Shown: positions 23,196 through 30,901 of the stretch, piece by piece
Position numbering within the stretch: the stretch's first letter is position 1
Layout of the letters: each line of letters starts with the position of its first letter
Source: Campylobacter magnus
GTDB lineage: Bacteria; Campylobacterota; Campylobacteria; Campylobacterales; Campylobacteraceae
NCBI RefSeq assembly: GCF_028649595.1
Contig: NZ_JAQSLK010000005.1
Location: 62,001 to 126,000, forward strand
Length of the DNA: 64,000 nucleotides
Direction of reading: 5' to 3'
Notes under the pieces: generated by a model
Told to the model about the DNA's origin: nothing
Seen by the model: the letters and a program-made list of their open reading frames with translations, nothing else
Database searches by the model: none
Position numbers and translations under genes: made by a program

Positions 23196-25574
23196 TTATT
23201 GACATCCCTCGCACTCTACCGAGCGATCAGCCACCGGCTTATTATCAAGATGGCTGCTTTCTGCGCTTTGGCTTCTTAGGTAGTAGGTTGATTTTACGCC
23301 TAGCTGCCACGCAAGCGTGTAGATTTCATTTAGATACCCACCGCTTGCTTTATCTAAACTCATAAAAATATTTAGGCTTTGACCTTGGTCTATCCACTTT
23401 TGTCTTACAGCTGCTGCTTTAACTAGCACTTTTTGATCCAGATCATAAGCAGGGGTGTAAAACTCCCAGTTGTCTAAATTCAGCTCAGGCACCACTGTTG
23501 GTATCATACCGCTTAGGTTTTGCTCAAACCATTTGCGCTTATAAACAGGCTCTATAGTTTGTGTTGTGCCTACAAGTATGCTTATGCTTGAAGTTGGCGC
23601 AATAGCCATTAGATAGCCATTTCTCATGCCGTCTTTTTTTACCTTTTCTCTTAGCCCTTGCCAGTCGCACGCCATATCATCAAAAAGATCATCTGTGTTT
23701 GTTAGAGCCTTAGCAGCTTTGTTTGCTGTATCAATAGGCATTATCCCCTTGCTCCACTTTGAGCCTTCAAAATCAGGATATTTTCCCTTTTCAAGCGCAA
23801 GGTTTGAACTAGCTTTTATAGCTTGATAGCTTATATTTTCCATTGTTTTATCTATTAGCTTTAGATGGTCGTAGCTACCCCATGCGACTTTTTTCTGCGC
23901 TAGCATTTGTGCTTCTCCCATCACGCCAAGCCCTATAGCACGGCTTGCTAGGTTTGTGGCTTTTACCTTTGCTAGCGGGTAGAAGTTTAGATCAATTACA
24001 TTATCTAACATGCGAATTGCTATTGGCACTACTCGCTCGATATCTTCTTTTGTGTTTATCTTGCTTAGATTTATGCTAGCTAGATTACAAACTGCGGTTT
24101 TGCCCTCAGTTCGTTCTTTTTCTACTATATAAATATCTTTGCCGCCCAGCTTATCAAGGGCAGTGATTTTTTTGGCTTCTTTTGTAATACCATTATCAAG
24201 CTTTACTAGCTCTTTTTCATCATAGCTTACGCTACTGCCGTCATTAAAGCGGATTTTGATTTTATAGTAGTTTGGCTCGGTGTTTTGGAAAATCTCAGTA
24301 CAAAGATTTGAGCTTCTTATTAGTCCTTTGTGGTCGTTTGGATTTGTGCGGTTTGCTGTATCTTTAAAGCACAAAAACGGCATTCCAGTCTCAAAATAAT
24401 TCATAAGCACTTTTTTCCAAAGATCTTTTGCTAAAACCGAGCTTTTTGCGATATTTTCATCTTTTTCATACTCTAAATATCTTTTTTCAAACTCATCACC
24501 ATAAAGCGAGCAAAGATCAGGCGTATCAGCTGGATCAAAAAGCGTCCAGCGCTCATTATTTGCTAGGCGCTTCATAAAAAGATCATTTATCCATAGAGCT
24601 GGAAATAGCTCATGCGTCCTGCGGCGCTCTTCGCCTGAGTTTTTGCGAAGTTCTAAAAAGTCATCTATATCCATGTGCCACGGCTCTATATATACGCTGA
24701 TTGCGCCTTTGCGAGTGCCTAGCTGATCTACTGCTACTGCTATATCATTTGCGATTTTTAAAAACGGCACCACGCCACCGGCTGCGTTTTTATGCCCATC
24801 GATGCTGCCGCCCATCGCACGCACATTGCACCAGTCCCAGCCTATACCACCGCCAAACTTGCTTAGAAGTGCCATTTCAGTATAGCTATCAAAAATACCT
24901 TCTATATTATCAGGCGCGCTGCCTACATAGCAGCTGCTTAGCTGGTGGCGAGTGGTGCGAGCGTTGCTTAGAGTTGGAGTTGCTAGCATGACCTCAAACT
25001 TACTGATTAGATCATAAAATTTCTTTGCCCAGCCCATGCTATCAAGCTCATTTTGTGCTAGAAACATGGCAATTGCCATAAACATCTGCTGCGGCAGCTC
25101 AATAGGCTCGCCTTTGCCATTTTTGATTAAGTATCTATCATATAGTGTTTTTATACCAAGATAAGTAAATTGCAAATCACGCTCAGGCTTTATATACGCA
25201 TTTAGCTCATCTAAATCATATTTGTCTTTTAGCCCTAGAAAAATACGCCCAGCCTTTTCGCCATGCTCAAAATAATCACGCAAATGATTGTATCCTGTAT
25301 AGCCTGTGGTCTTGTGATAAAGGTCGTATAAAAAAAGCCTAGCTGCTACAAAAGTCCAATCAGGGCGGTCAAGGTCTATTTTTTCTACTGCGGTTTTTAT
25401 AAGCGTTTTTTGAATCTCTTCTGTACTTATCATGTCTCTAAACTGAATTTGTGCGTCTACTTCTAGTTCGCTTTGATTTACATTATTTAGCCCAGCGACT
25501 GCGTCTTTTGTGTATTTTTTGATTTTACCTATGTCTAGCTCTTCTGTTCTGCCGTTGCGTTTGATTACTTTCAT
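23196..25574 (-). CDS. nrdA: Ribonucleoside-diphosphate reductase, alpha chain (class Ia)
   Basis: Catalytic subunit that makes deoxyribonucleotides, needing an NrdB partner not present in the window. From the ATG at 25574 the product is 792 residues: an N-terminal ATP cone (MKVIKRNGRTEELDIG), the active-site Cys regions LSSCYVGSAPDN and RSSNLCTEIF, and a C-terminal redox tail ending CEGCQ. An in-frame GTG at 25592 would add six residues; AGAGGA before 25574 favours the shorter form. Confidence 0.95.
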   Translation of the reverse strand: MKVIKRNGRTEELDIGKIKKYTKDAVAGLNNVNQSELEVDAQIQFRDMISTEEIQKTLIKTAVEKIDLDRPDWTFVAARLFLYDLYHKTTGYTGYNHLRDYFEHGEKAGRIFLGLKDKYDLDELNAYIKPERDLQFTYLGIKTLYDRYLIKNGKGEPIELPQQMFMAIAMFLAQNELDSMGWAKKFYDLISKFEVMLATPTLSNARTTRHQLSSCYVGSAPDNIEGIFDSYTEMALLSKFGGGIGWDWCNVRAMGGSIDGHKNAAGGVVPFLKIANDIAVAVDQLGTRKGAISVYIEPWHMDIDDFLELRKNSGEERRRTHELFPALWINDLFMKRLANNERWTLFDPADTPDLCSLYGDEFEKRYLEYEKDENIAKSSVLAKDLWKKVLMNYFETGMPFLCFKDTANRTNPNDHKGLIRSSNLCTEIFQNTEPNYYKIKIRFNDGSSVSYDEKELVKLDNGITKEAKKITALDKLGGKDIYIVEKERTEGKTAVCNLASINLSKINTKEDIERVVPIAIRMLDNVIDLNFYPLAKVKATNLASRAIGLGVMGEAQMLAQKKVAWGSYDHLKLIDKTMENISYQAIKASSNLALEKGKYPDFEGSKWSKGIMPIDTANKAAKALTNTDDLFDDMACDWQGLREKVKKDGMRNGYLMAIAPTSSISILVGTTQTIEPVYKRKWFEQNLSGMIPTVVPELNLDNWEFYTPAYDLDQKVLVKAAAVRQKWIDQGQSLNIFMSLDKASGGYLNEIYTLAWQLGVKSTYYLRSQSAESSHLDNKPVADRSVECEGCQ

Positions 25575-25710
25575 ACAAATATCCTCTTTCACAAAATAAA
25601 GGCGTAATTTTGCCTTGTTAATGCTTAAAATCCAAGCAAAAAATTTTGAAAATAATCTTAAAATATCATTTGAGAGACTTTGTGAATTTAGTATTTTTTA
25701 TGAAATACTT

Positions 25711-25840
25711 AGGAATTCTAGAATTCCTAAAAAAGTGTTTTTGGAATTCTAGAATTCAAACTAGAATTCCCAAGAGATATTGCTAGGAATTCCAGAATTC
25801 CTTAAACTTTAGATATTGCTAGGAATTCTAGAATTCTAAA
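25711..25840. repeat. Palindrome cluster next to GGCAATTC element B
   Basis: At least five palindromes, including two copies of ATATTGCTAGGAATTC followed by the right half-site, indicating duplication of palindrome plus flank. Confidence 0.85.
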
Positions 25841-25970
25841 GGCAATTCTAGTATCGTGGTGCTAGTGTAAAAAAAGGTAGTTTGTGCCGCTGCAGGGATA
25901 GAACAGATAGTTCATCCCAAAGCGGTGCAAACTAGCTTTTTATTACAATAGTGCTGCGAGACGAATTGCC
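25841..25970 (+). repeat. GGCAATTC structured element, copy B
   Basis: Starts GGCAATTCTAGTATCGTGG and ends GTGCTGCGAGACGAATTGCC. The middle stem pairs TAGTTTGTGCCGCT with AGCGGTGCAAACTA (14 bp, two of them G-T wobbles), capped by GGGATAGAA...TTCATCCC. Runs of A before and T after the stem make it look like a two-way intrinsic terminator, which would end flgE transcription on the minus strand. Confidence 0.9.
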
Positions 25971-25987
25971 AAAATATGCTAAAAAAA

Positions 25988-28474
25988 CTATTGCTTTAAT
26001 TGTAGCAAAGTATTCAACATATTATCACTAGTCGTTATCGTCTTAGAGTTTGCTTGATAGCCTCTTTGGATAACGATTAGTTGAGTAAAGGCGTGGCTAA
26101 GGTCGACATTGCTCATCTCCAAGGTGCTTGCGTTTATCTTTCCACGGCTTCCTGTGCTAGCTGCGCCTATTACTGGAGCACCGCTGTTTGCTGTCTCGCC
26201 CCAGACATTTCCGCCAAGCTTTTCAAGGCCATTATTGTTTGTAAATGTAGCCATAGAAACTTGCGCTAGAGCAAGGCTATGTCCGTTGGTAAAAGAACCG
26301 ATGATTTTACCGCTTTGATCGATTCTTAGGCCATTTAGCGTTCCGCCTGTGTAGCCATCTTGTGCGATGTTTTCGGTGTTTGATTTTTCATCATAACTAG
26401 TAATTCCATCAAAGCCACCTAGTGTGCCAAAGTTTAGCGCGATTGTTTGACCTGCGGCTGAGCCGTTGTTTGCTGTGTAGTTGATGGTACTTGGGCTATA
26501 GCCGATTAGCGAACCATCAGTGCCAAAGCGGATATTTCCAGTTACCACATTTTTATACGCACCTGCTTCTGGGTCAAGGTTTATCACGCCTGGTTCTGGC
26601 ACTGTTACCATTATGCTCCACTCGGTGCCATTTTCTGGGCTGTAGCTTACCTTTCTATACTCTACTGTGATTTCGTGCTTAGAGCCAAGGCTGTCATAAA
26701 ACTCAGTTGTCATAGAGTGCGCACTCATTTTTAGAGCTGAGCTAGTTTTGCCAGTGCTTGCTCCTATACTTAGAGAGCCATTTAGATTGCTAAATGCTTT
26801 TTCCATTCTAGTATTTGTATTTACTATATCATTGCTTAGGGCAGTTACAGCTATGGTTACTATTTTATCATCGTCCTTTGTGTTTTTGTTAGTAGGGGTT
26901 GTACCTTGTGCAACTGTATCATCAGTGATAACATCACCATCTTTATCTTTACCTTGAGCAAATGTATCTTCATTGTAGTCATCTTCGTTAAAGGCATCGC
27001 CTGCTGGGTTATTTATCTCAAATTGACCTTGAGCATTTACGGTTACTCTAACACCATCGTTTTTGTTACTATAGGCTGCTGCTGTAAAGTTATTGTCAGC
27101 ATCTATCCACTGAAGTGCTGCTGTTCTTGTGCCGCCGGCTTGTGGTGCTTCATAAGTCAGCAAATTACCATCATAGTTTATATATTTTCTAGCGTCTTGT
27201 TGCATAGCCTCACGCAAGTCCTCTGTGGTAGTAAACTGCCTTACAGCACCATCATCATAGCTATGAGCTGCAACACCACCTACTGAGCTATAAGTGTATT
27301 GATAGGCTGTGATTACAGCAGCACTAAACTTATTAGCATCACCAGCACCGGTAAATGGTATATTATTTCCATTATTAGCAAAAATTTTTATATTTTTAGA
27401 AGTAGCTGTTGTGCCTAGGTTGTTTTGATTTGTTAGCTGGATTTGATTTCCATTGATTACGCTAGCACTAACTCCTGTTTGGACACTAAAGTCATTTATC
27501 GCAGCCACTACTTCGCTTAGATTTATTACTGTGCGTCTTATATCAATTCCATTTATATTTATATCAAGTTTACCATTAGGTTTACCTTGCTGATCTACTG
27601 GTATTGTAATTCCTGGATTATTATTACCACCAGCAAATACTGCCTTAGCATCAGCGTAGCTTACCCAGATACCTTGACCATCTCTTAGATTTAGCGCATC
27701 GCCCTTTTCATCGTATACTACGCCCATATCCACGCCACGCTCTCTTAGGCGCACTTGGTTTTTGCTATCCATGTATAGTGTGTCTTTGGTAGTGTCGTTT
27801 TCTGTACTAGCTGGACGAGTAGGAGCAAAGAGCTTATCAGCTGTAAGAATACCATTGCCTGAGGTATCAAACCAGCCGTGGTTGCTATCTAAGCTATAAA
27901 TAGCTGCGCTTTGAGTGCCTATATGCTCGCCAGTGTTTAGGTTGCCTTTATACTTTATCTCGGTAGTAGGATTTGCTGGCATGCTTAGACCTGGTTCAAT
28001 GTTTATGTTTGTAACTGGCACAGTAGGGTCTATGGTGCCAGTATCCTCATCTCTCATCCAACCTTGGACTATGTAGCCGTTGCTATCTACGAAGTTTCCT
28101 AGCACATCACGAGTAAAGGCTCCGTTTCTAGTATAGTACTTAGTAAGTCCGCCATCAGGACTAACTACAAAAAAGCCCTCACCTTGAATAGCCATATCGC
28201 TCCAAACATCAGTTGTTTGCAGTGAGCCTTGGGTGAATATTTGTTGTGTTGAGATAATTTGTGTTCCAAGACCTACTTGCATAGCGTTTTTACCGCCTAG
28301 TTCGCCTTCTGGGGCTGTGGCTGGCTTGCTTGTTTGAGATAAAAGATCAGAGAAGTTTGCGCGGCTATATTTATAGCCTGCGGTATTAACATTAGCGATA
28401 TTGTCGCCTTCTACATCCATTGCGATTTGGTGTGATTGCAGACCTGAAACGCCTGACCAAAGTGAACGCATCAT
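25988..28474 (-). CDS. flgE: Flagellar hook protein FlgE
   Basis: Main subunit of the flagellar hook, exported through the flagellar type III apparatus. At 828 residues it has the large Campylobacter form. The N-terminus MMRSLWSGVSGLQSHQIAMD with the rod motif NIANVNTAGYKYSRANFSD, and the C-terminus NVDLSHAFTQLIVIQRGYQ, are the conserved D0/D1 ends. The exposed middle (about residues 200-600) is the variable D2-D4 region. A sigma-54 promoter lies upstream, and a terminator-like element lies just downstream. No other flagellar gene is adjacent. Confidence 0.95.
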   Translation of the reverse strand: MMRSLWSGVSGLQSHQIAMDVEGDNIANVNTAGYKYSRANFSDLLSQTSKPATAPEGELGGKNAMQVGLGTQIISTQQIFTQGSLQTTDVWSDMAIQGEGFFVVSPDGGLTKYYTRNGAFTRDVLGNFVDSNGYIVQGWMRDEDTGTIDPTVPVTNINIEPGLSMPANPTTEIKYKGNLNTGEHIGTQSAAIYSLDSNHGWFDTSGNGILTADKLFAPTRPASTENDTTKDTLYMDSKNQVRLRERGVDMGVVYDEKGDALNLRDGQGIWVSYADAKAVFAGGNNNPGITIPVDQQGKPNGKLDININGIDIRRTVINLSEVVAAINDFSVQTGVSASVINGNQIQLTNQNNLGTTATSKNIKIFANNGNNIPFTGAGDANKFSAAVITAYQYTYSSVGGVAAHSYDDGAVRQFTTTEDLREAMQQDARKYINYDGNLLTYEAPQAGGTRTAALQWIDADNNFTAAAYSNKNDGVRVTVNAQGQFEINNPAGDAFNEDDYNEDTFAQGKDKDGDVITDDTVAQGTTPTNKNTKDDDKIVTIAVTALSNDIVNTNTRMEKAFSNLNGSLSIGASTGKTSSALKMSAHSMTTEFYDSLGSKHEITVEYRKVSYSPENGTEWSIMVTVPEPGVINLDPEAGAYKNVVTGNIRFGTDGSLIGYSPSTINYTANNGSAAGQTIALNFGTLGGFDGITSYDEKSNTENIAQDGYTGGTLNGLRIDQSGKIIGSFTNGHSLALAQVSMATFTNNNGLEKLGGNVWGETANSGAPVIGAASTGSRGKINASTLEMSNVDLSHAFTQLIVIQRGYQANSKTITTSDNMLNTLLQLKQ

Positions 28475-28529
28475 AGTTGAAGTCCTTTCTAGCCTTTTGG
28501 CTTTTGGGTGATTTAATTTATTTTGATTA

Positions 28530-28547
28530 AAGCAAAAAGCGTTCCAT
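28530..28547 (-). promoter_or_regulatory. Sigma-54 (RpoN) promoter of flgE
   Basis: On the minus strand the sequence reads TGGAACGCTTTTTGCTT, matching the -24/-12 consensus TGGCACG-N4-TTGCW with GG and GC ten bases apart. The predicted start is about 45 bases before the ATG, with AAAGGAC as the binding site. RpoN/FlgSR control of hook genes is known in Campylobacter. Confidence 0.85.
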
Positions 28548-28703
28548 TTTTTAAAAAAGTTTTAGAATTTGCTAGTATTTTTCATCAAAAATATTAAAAA
28601 ATACACTTTAGTAAAATATTTTATAAATTCTAGTAAAATTTTAGCTAAAATCATACAAAAACTTCTAGAATTTCTTAAGGAATTCTAGATTTTAAGGATA
28701 AAA

Positions 28704-29504
28704 ATGGATATTTTTTCAGCTATTATTTTGGGCATTATAGAGGGGCTAACTGAGTTTTTGCCAGTTAGTTCAACTGGGCACATGATACTTGGTGCGCATT
28801 TATTAGGGCTTTCACACGAGGGCAATGATACCTTAAAATGCTTTGAGGTAGCCATTCAACTTGGCAGCATTTTGGCTGTGGCGGCGATGTTTTTTAAGCG
28901 CTTAATCGCAGAACCTAGCCTTATAGCAAAGCTTATCATCGGCTTTGTGCCAACAGGGCTTATAGGTCTGCTGCTGTATAAACATATAAAAGAGCTTTTT
29001 TCGCCCTCTGTTGTGGCATATGCGCTCATCATCGGCGGCGTGGTTTTCATAGCTGTAGAACTACTCATGCGCCGCAAAAACCCTGAAAAAATCAGTTTTG
29101 AGGCTGGCAGCCATGACGAAATCGCTAAAATCAGCTACAAACAAGCTTTCATAATAGGACTTGCGCAGTGCCTTGCGATGATACCAGGCACCTCTCGCAG
29201 TGGTTCTACGATAGTAGCGGGCTTGCTTTGTGGGCTTTCTCGCACAGGGGCTGCGGCATTTAGCTTTTTGCTTGCGCTGCCTACGATGTTTGCGGCGACT
29301 TTTTATGATGTGTTTAAAAATAGAGAGCTTTTTATCTTAAATGCTGATAATATTTATTTATTCTTGCTTGGCGCAGCGGTTGCCTTTGTGGTAGCGCTTT
29401 TTGTGCTAAGAGCTTTTTTAAGCTTTGTTAGCAAGTTTTCTTATATAAGCTTTGGGGTTTATCGTATCATTATCGGTGCGGTATTTTTGCTTTTTGTGTT
29501 GTAG
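28704..29504 (+). CDS. uppP: Undecaprenyl-diphosphatase
   Basis: Integral membrane phosphatase that recycles undecaprenyl pyrophosphate for peptidoglycan and glycan synthesis; it also gives bacitracin tolerance. The 266 residues have the catalytic segments EGLTEFLPVSSTGH near residue 13 and PGTSRSGSTI near 165, with about eight membrane helices. AAGGAT precedes the ATG. The stop lies in a 29-bp sequence duplicated just downstream. Confidence 0.95.
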   Translation: MDIFSAIILGIIEGLTEFLPVSSTGHMILGAHLLGLSHEGNDTLKCFEVAIQLGSILAVAAMFFKRLIAEPSLIAKLIIGFVPTGLIGLLLYKHIKELFSPSVVAYALIIGGVVFIAVELLMRRKNPEKISFEAGSHDEIAKISYKQAFIIGLAQCLAMIPGTSRSGSTIVAGLLCGLSRTGAAAFSFLLALPTMFAATFYDVFKNRELFILNADNIYLFLLGAAVAFVVALFVLRAFLSFVSKFSYISFGVYRIIIGAVFLLFVL

Positions 29505-29551
29505 GAATTCTAGAATTCCTAGGCTTTTTGTGTTGTAGGAATTCTAGAATT
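29489..29551 (+). repeat. Direct duplication of the uppP 3' end plus palindrome
   Basis: The 29 bases at 29489-29517, the last uppP codons GCTTTTTGTGTTGTAG and the following GGAATTCTAGAATT, recur exactly at 29523-29551, a period of 34 bases. The second copy is non-coding. Confidence 0.92.
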
Positions 29552-29569
29552 TAATATATTAGCAAAGCT

Positions 29570-29746
29570 TTATTTTACTTGTTTTGGGAAGTATTTTGTT
29601 ATGATTTTAAAAATTTGACCTACATCATTTGTACTTTCTATATCAATTAGCAATTGACTTAGGTCGCTTAAATCTTTTCCATTTTTTGCTAGTTCTGCAC
29701 CCAACAAAGTCATTAACATTTTTTGTTCTATACTAATTTGCTCCAT
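29570..29746 (-). CDS. Small uncharacterised protein, 58 residues
   Basis: A 58-codon frame beginning ATG at 29746 with an excellent AAAAGGAGAAAAA site before it. The product starts MEQISIEQKMLMTLLGAELA and ends IITKYFPKQVK. It looks mostly helical and soluble, with mixed charge, no Cys, no signal peptide and no membrane segment. It starts 22 bases after the stop of the UPF0323 lipoprotein gene on the same strand, so the two are probably co-transcribed. I do not recognise a family. The strong ribosome binding site and operon position are the reasons for calling it. Confidence 0.65.
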   Translation of the reverse strand: MEQISIEQKMLMTLLGAELAKNGKDLSDLSQLLIDIESTNDVGQIFKIITKYFPKQVK

Positions 29747-29767
29747 TTTTTCTCCTTTTAGTTTTTA

Positions 29768-30373
29768 TCAGCCACCAAAACTAGAACCGGCTGCGCTTGC
29801 TGCTTTGTTGCCACCAAAAAAGCCGCTTTTTGCCCCACTGCTGGCTGCGCCTGTTTTTGCGCCACCAAAGCTACTTTGGCTGCGTGAGTAAGCGCTTGGA
29901 TTTGAGTAAGCACCTTGCCTAGCAGCGTTAAAGCCTGGGCTGCCAAAGAGCTTTGAGCCTATCCACGAACCTATGATTGCGCCAGCTGCGCTTGCTAGTA
30001 TCGCCTCGCCTAAGCTCATGCCGCCGCTACTCATTTGGGCATTACCATTTGTAAGATTGCTTGTGCCAGCGTCAATTTTAGCGTTTTCTTCTTTTAGCAG
30101 CTTGTCGATTTCAGCTTGACTTAAAAGTCTTTCATTCATATTGCCCTCAGCGTCCTTTTCACGCAAAAACACACGGGTTTCATTGCTAGGAAACTCATCT
30201 GCGATTTTGTAGCCTTGGTCTGTTTTTTCTATAAAAACAGTGGCGTTTTGCTTTACTACTGCGGTGTTTGCTTGCTCGCCTCCGCCAGAATTACAGCCTG
30301 CAAGGCCGGTTGCCATGATGGCTGCTAGAGCACCTTTGCTAGCTAGTTCTTTAAATTTTTTGATATGTTTCAT
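29768..30373 (-). CDS. UPF0323 family lipoprotein (Cj0371-like)
   Basis: A 201-residue lipoprotein with a lipobox at the end of a long signal sequence (AAIMATGLAGCNSGG, lipidated Cys near 27). After a mixed alpha/beta region comes a Gly/Ala-rich hydrophobic stretch (ASAAGAIIGSWIGSKLFG) and a low-complexity Ser/Gly/Ala tail ending AAGSSFGG. This layout matches the UPF0323 family represented by C. jejuni Cj0371. The molecular function is unknown. A 58-codon gene follows it in the same direction. Confidence 0.85.
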   Translation of the reverse strand: MKHIKKFKELASKGALAAIMATGLAGCNSGGGEQANTAVVKQNATVFIEKTDQGYKIADEFPSNETRVFLREKDAEGNMNERLLSQAEIDKLLKEENAKIDAGTSNLTNGNAQMSSGGMSLGEAILASAAGAIIGSWIGSKLFGSPGFNAARQGAYSNPSAYSRSQSSFGGAKTGAASSGAKSGFFGGNKAASAAGSSFGG

Positions 30374-30422
30374 AAAAATCCCCTAAAAATTTAGAAAGAA
30401 ATTATATAAAAATCTGCTTTAT

Positions 30423-30707
30423 AAAAGGCTAAATTTTGATATTTTTTGATGAAGTGGGAATTCTAGAATAAAATTCTAATAACATTAAGTAAAAATAAAA
30501 GGTTCAAATATTGCGAGACGATTTTTTGCTTTTTTGGCGTAGGGCTAGAGGCGCATCTGCGGTAGCAGCTACGAAAATTTTGCACCGAATTTTCAAGCCG
30601 AATATCGGCGCAAAAAAACGGTGTAGAAGTTTTCGCAGAGCGACTGGGCTGCTGGGGCCAAAAAGGCTAAATTTTGATATTTTTTGATGAAGTGGGAATT
30701 CTAGAAT
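30423..30707 (+). repeat. 47-bp direct repeat flanking element D4
   Basis: The copies at 30423-30469 and 30661-30707 are identical. They start AAAAGGCTAAATTTTGATAT and end with GTGGGAATTCTAGAAT, which includes a palindrome. The period is 238 bases. Confidence 0.93.
30510..30668 (-). repeat. AGCCCAGC structured element, copy D4 (divergent)
   Basis: On the minus strand: AGCCTTTTTGGCCCC, AGCAGCCCAG, stem arm TGCGAAAACTTCTACACCG, hairpin GCCGATATTCGGC, GCTTGAAAATT, complementary arm CGGTGCAAAATTTTCGTAG, GCTGCTACCGCAG, CTCTAGCCC, AAAAATCGTCTCGCAAT. It lacks the GGCTCAGCTT start of the other copies, but all inner blocks align with D1-D3. Confidence 0.78.
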
Positions 30708-30738
30708 TTTTTGAATTTAGAATTTTTAATGATAAAAA

Positions 30739-30890
30739 GTAATTCTAGTACCTGTGTTCTAGTGTGGCTAATCGCCTTGGCGGCGGCACAGGGATAGAAT
30801 ACGAAATTCATCCCAAGCCACTGCTTAAAGGCGATTAATTCGCACCCAGCGGGTTGCGCAGCAAAATAGTGCTGCAAGACGAACTGCTGC
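30739..30890 (+). repeat. GGCAATTC structured element, copy C (divergent, longer)
   Basis: Begins GTAATTCTAGTACCTGTG and ends AGTGCTGCAAGACGAACTGC. The cap CAGGGATAGAA...TTCATCCCAA is identical in design to copies A and B. The middle stem pairs TAATCGCCTT with AAGGCGATTA perfectly. An extra GCACCCAGCGGGTTGCGCAG segment is inserted before the 3' end. It ends 12 bases from the trxB stop. Confidence 0.82.
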
Positions 30891-30901
30891 AAGCAAAAAT
30901 A

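Larger units (their letters stand above)
25575..25987. other. ~410-base spacer between flgE and nrdA
   Basis: Upstream of nrdA (25575-25700) the sequence is A/T-rich and should hold its promoter. From 25711 to 25840 there are five or more GGAATTCTAGAATTCC copies, some degenerate (GGAATTCCAGAATTCC). From 25841 to 25970 is GGCAATTC element copy B, 17 bases from the flgE stop. No coding frame is credible. Confidence 0.8.
30374..30901. other. 528-base structured spacer between the lipoprotein gene and trxB
   Basis: The lipoprotein gene's promoter should lie at 30374-30420. Then comes a 47-bp sequence (30423-30469) repeated exactly at 30661-30707, with AGCCCAGC element D4 (30510-30668) between and partly inside the copies, and then GGCAATTC element C (30739-30890). 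A 63-codon open frame across element C has no ribosome binding site and is not called. Confidence 0.85.

Noticed and set aside
29758-29946. 62-codon frame overlapping the end of the UPF0323 lipoprotein gene
   Set aside because: It is an alternative reading of a low-complexity Gly/Ser/Ala tail. The lipoprotein has a lipobox and family match, and the real small gene starts downstream at 29746.
30701-30892. 63-codon open frame over GGCAATTC element C
   Set aside because: It is not preserved in copies A and B, whose middle stems differ completely, and has no ribosome binding site.
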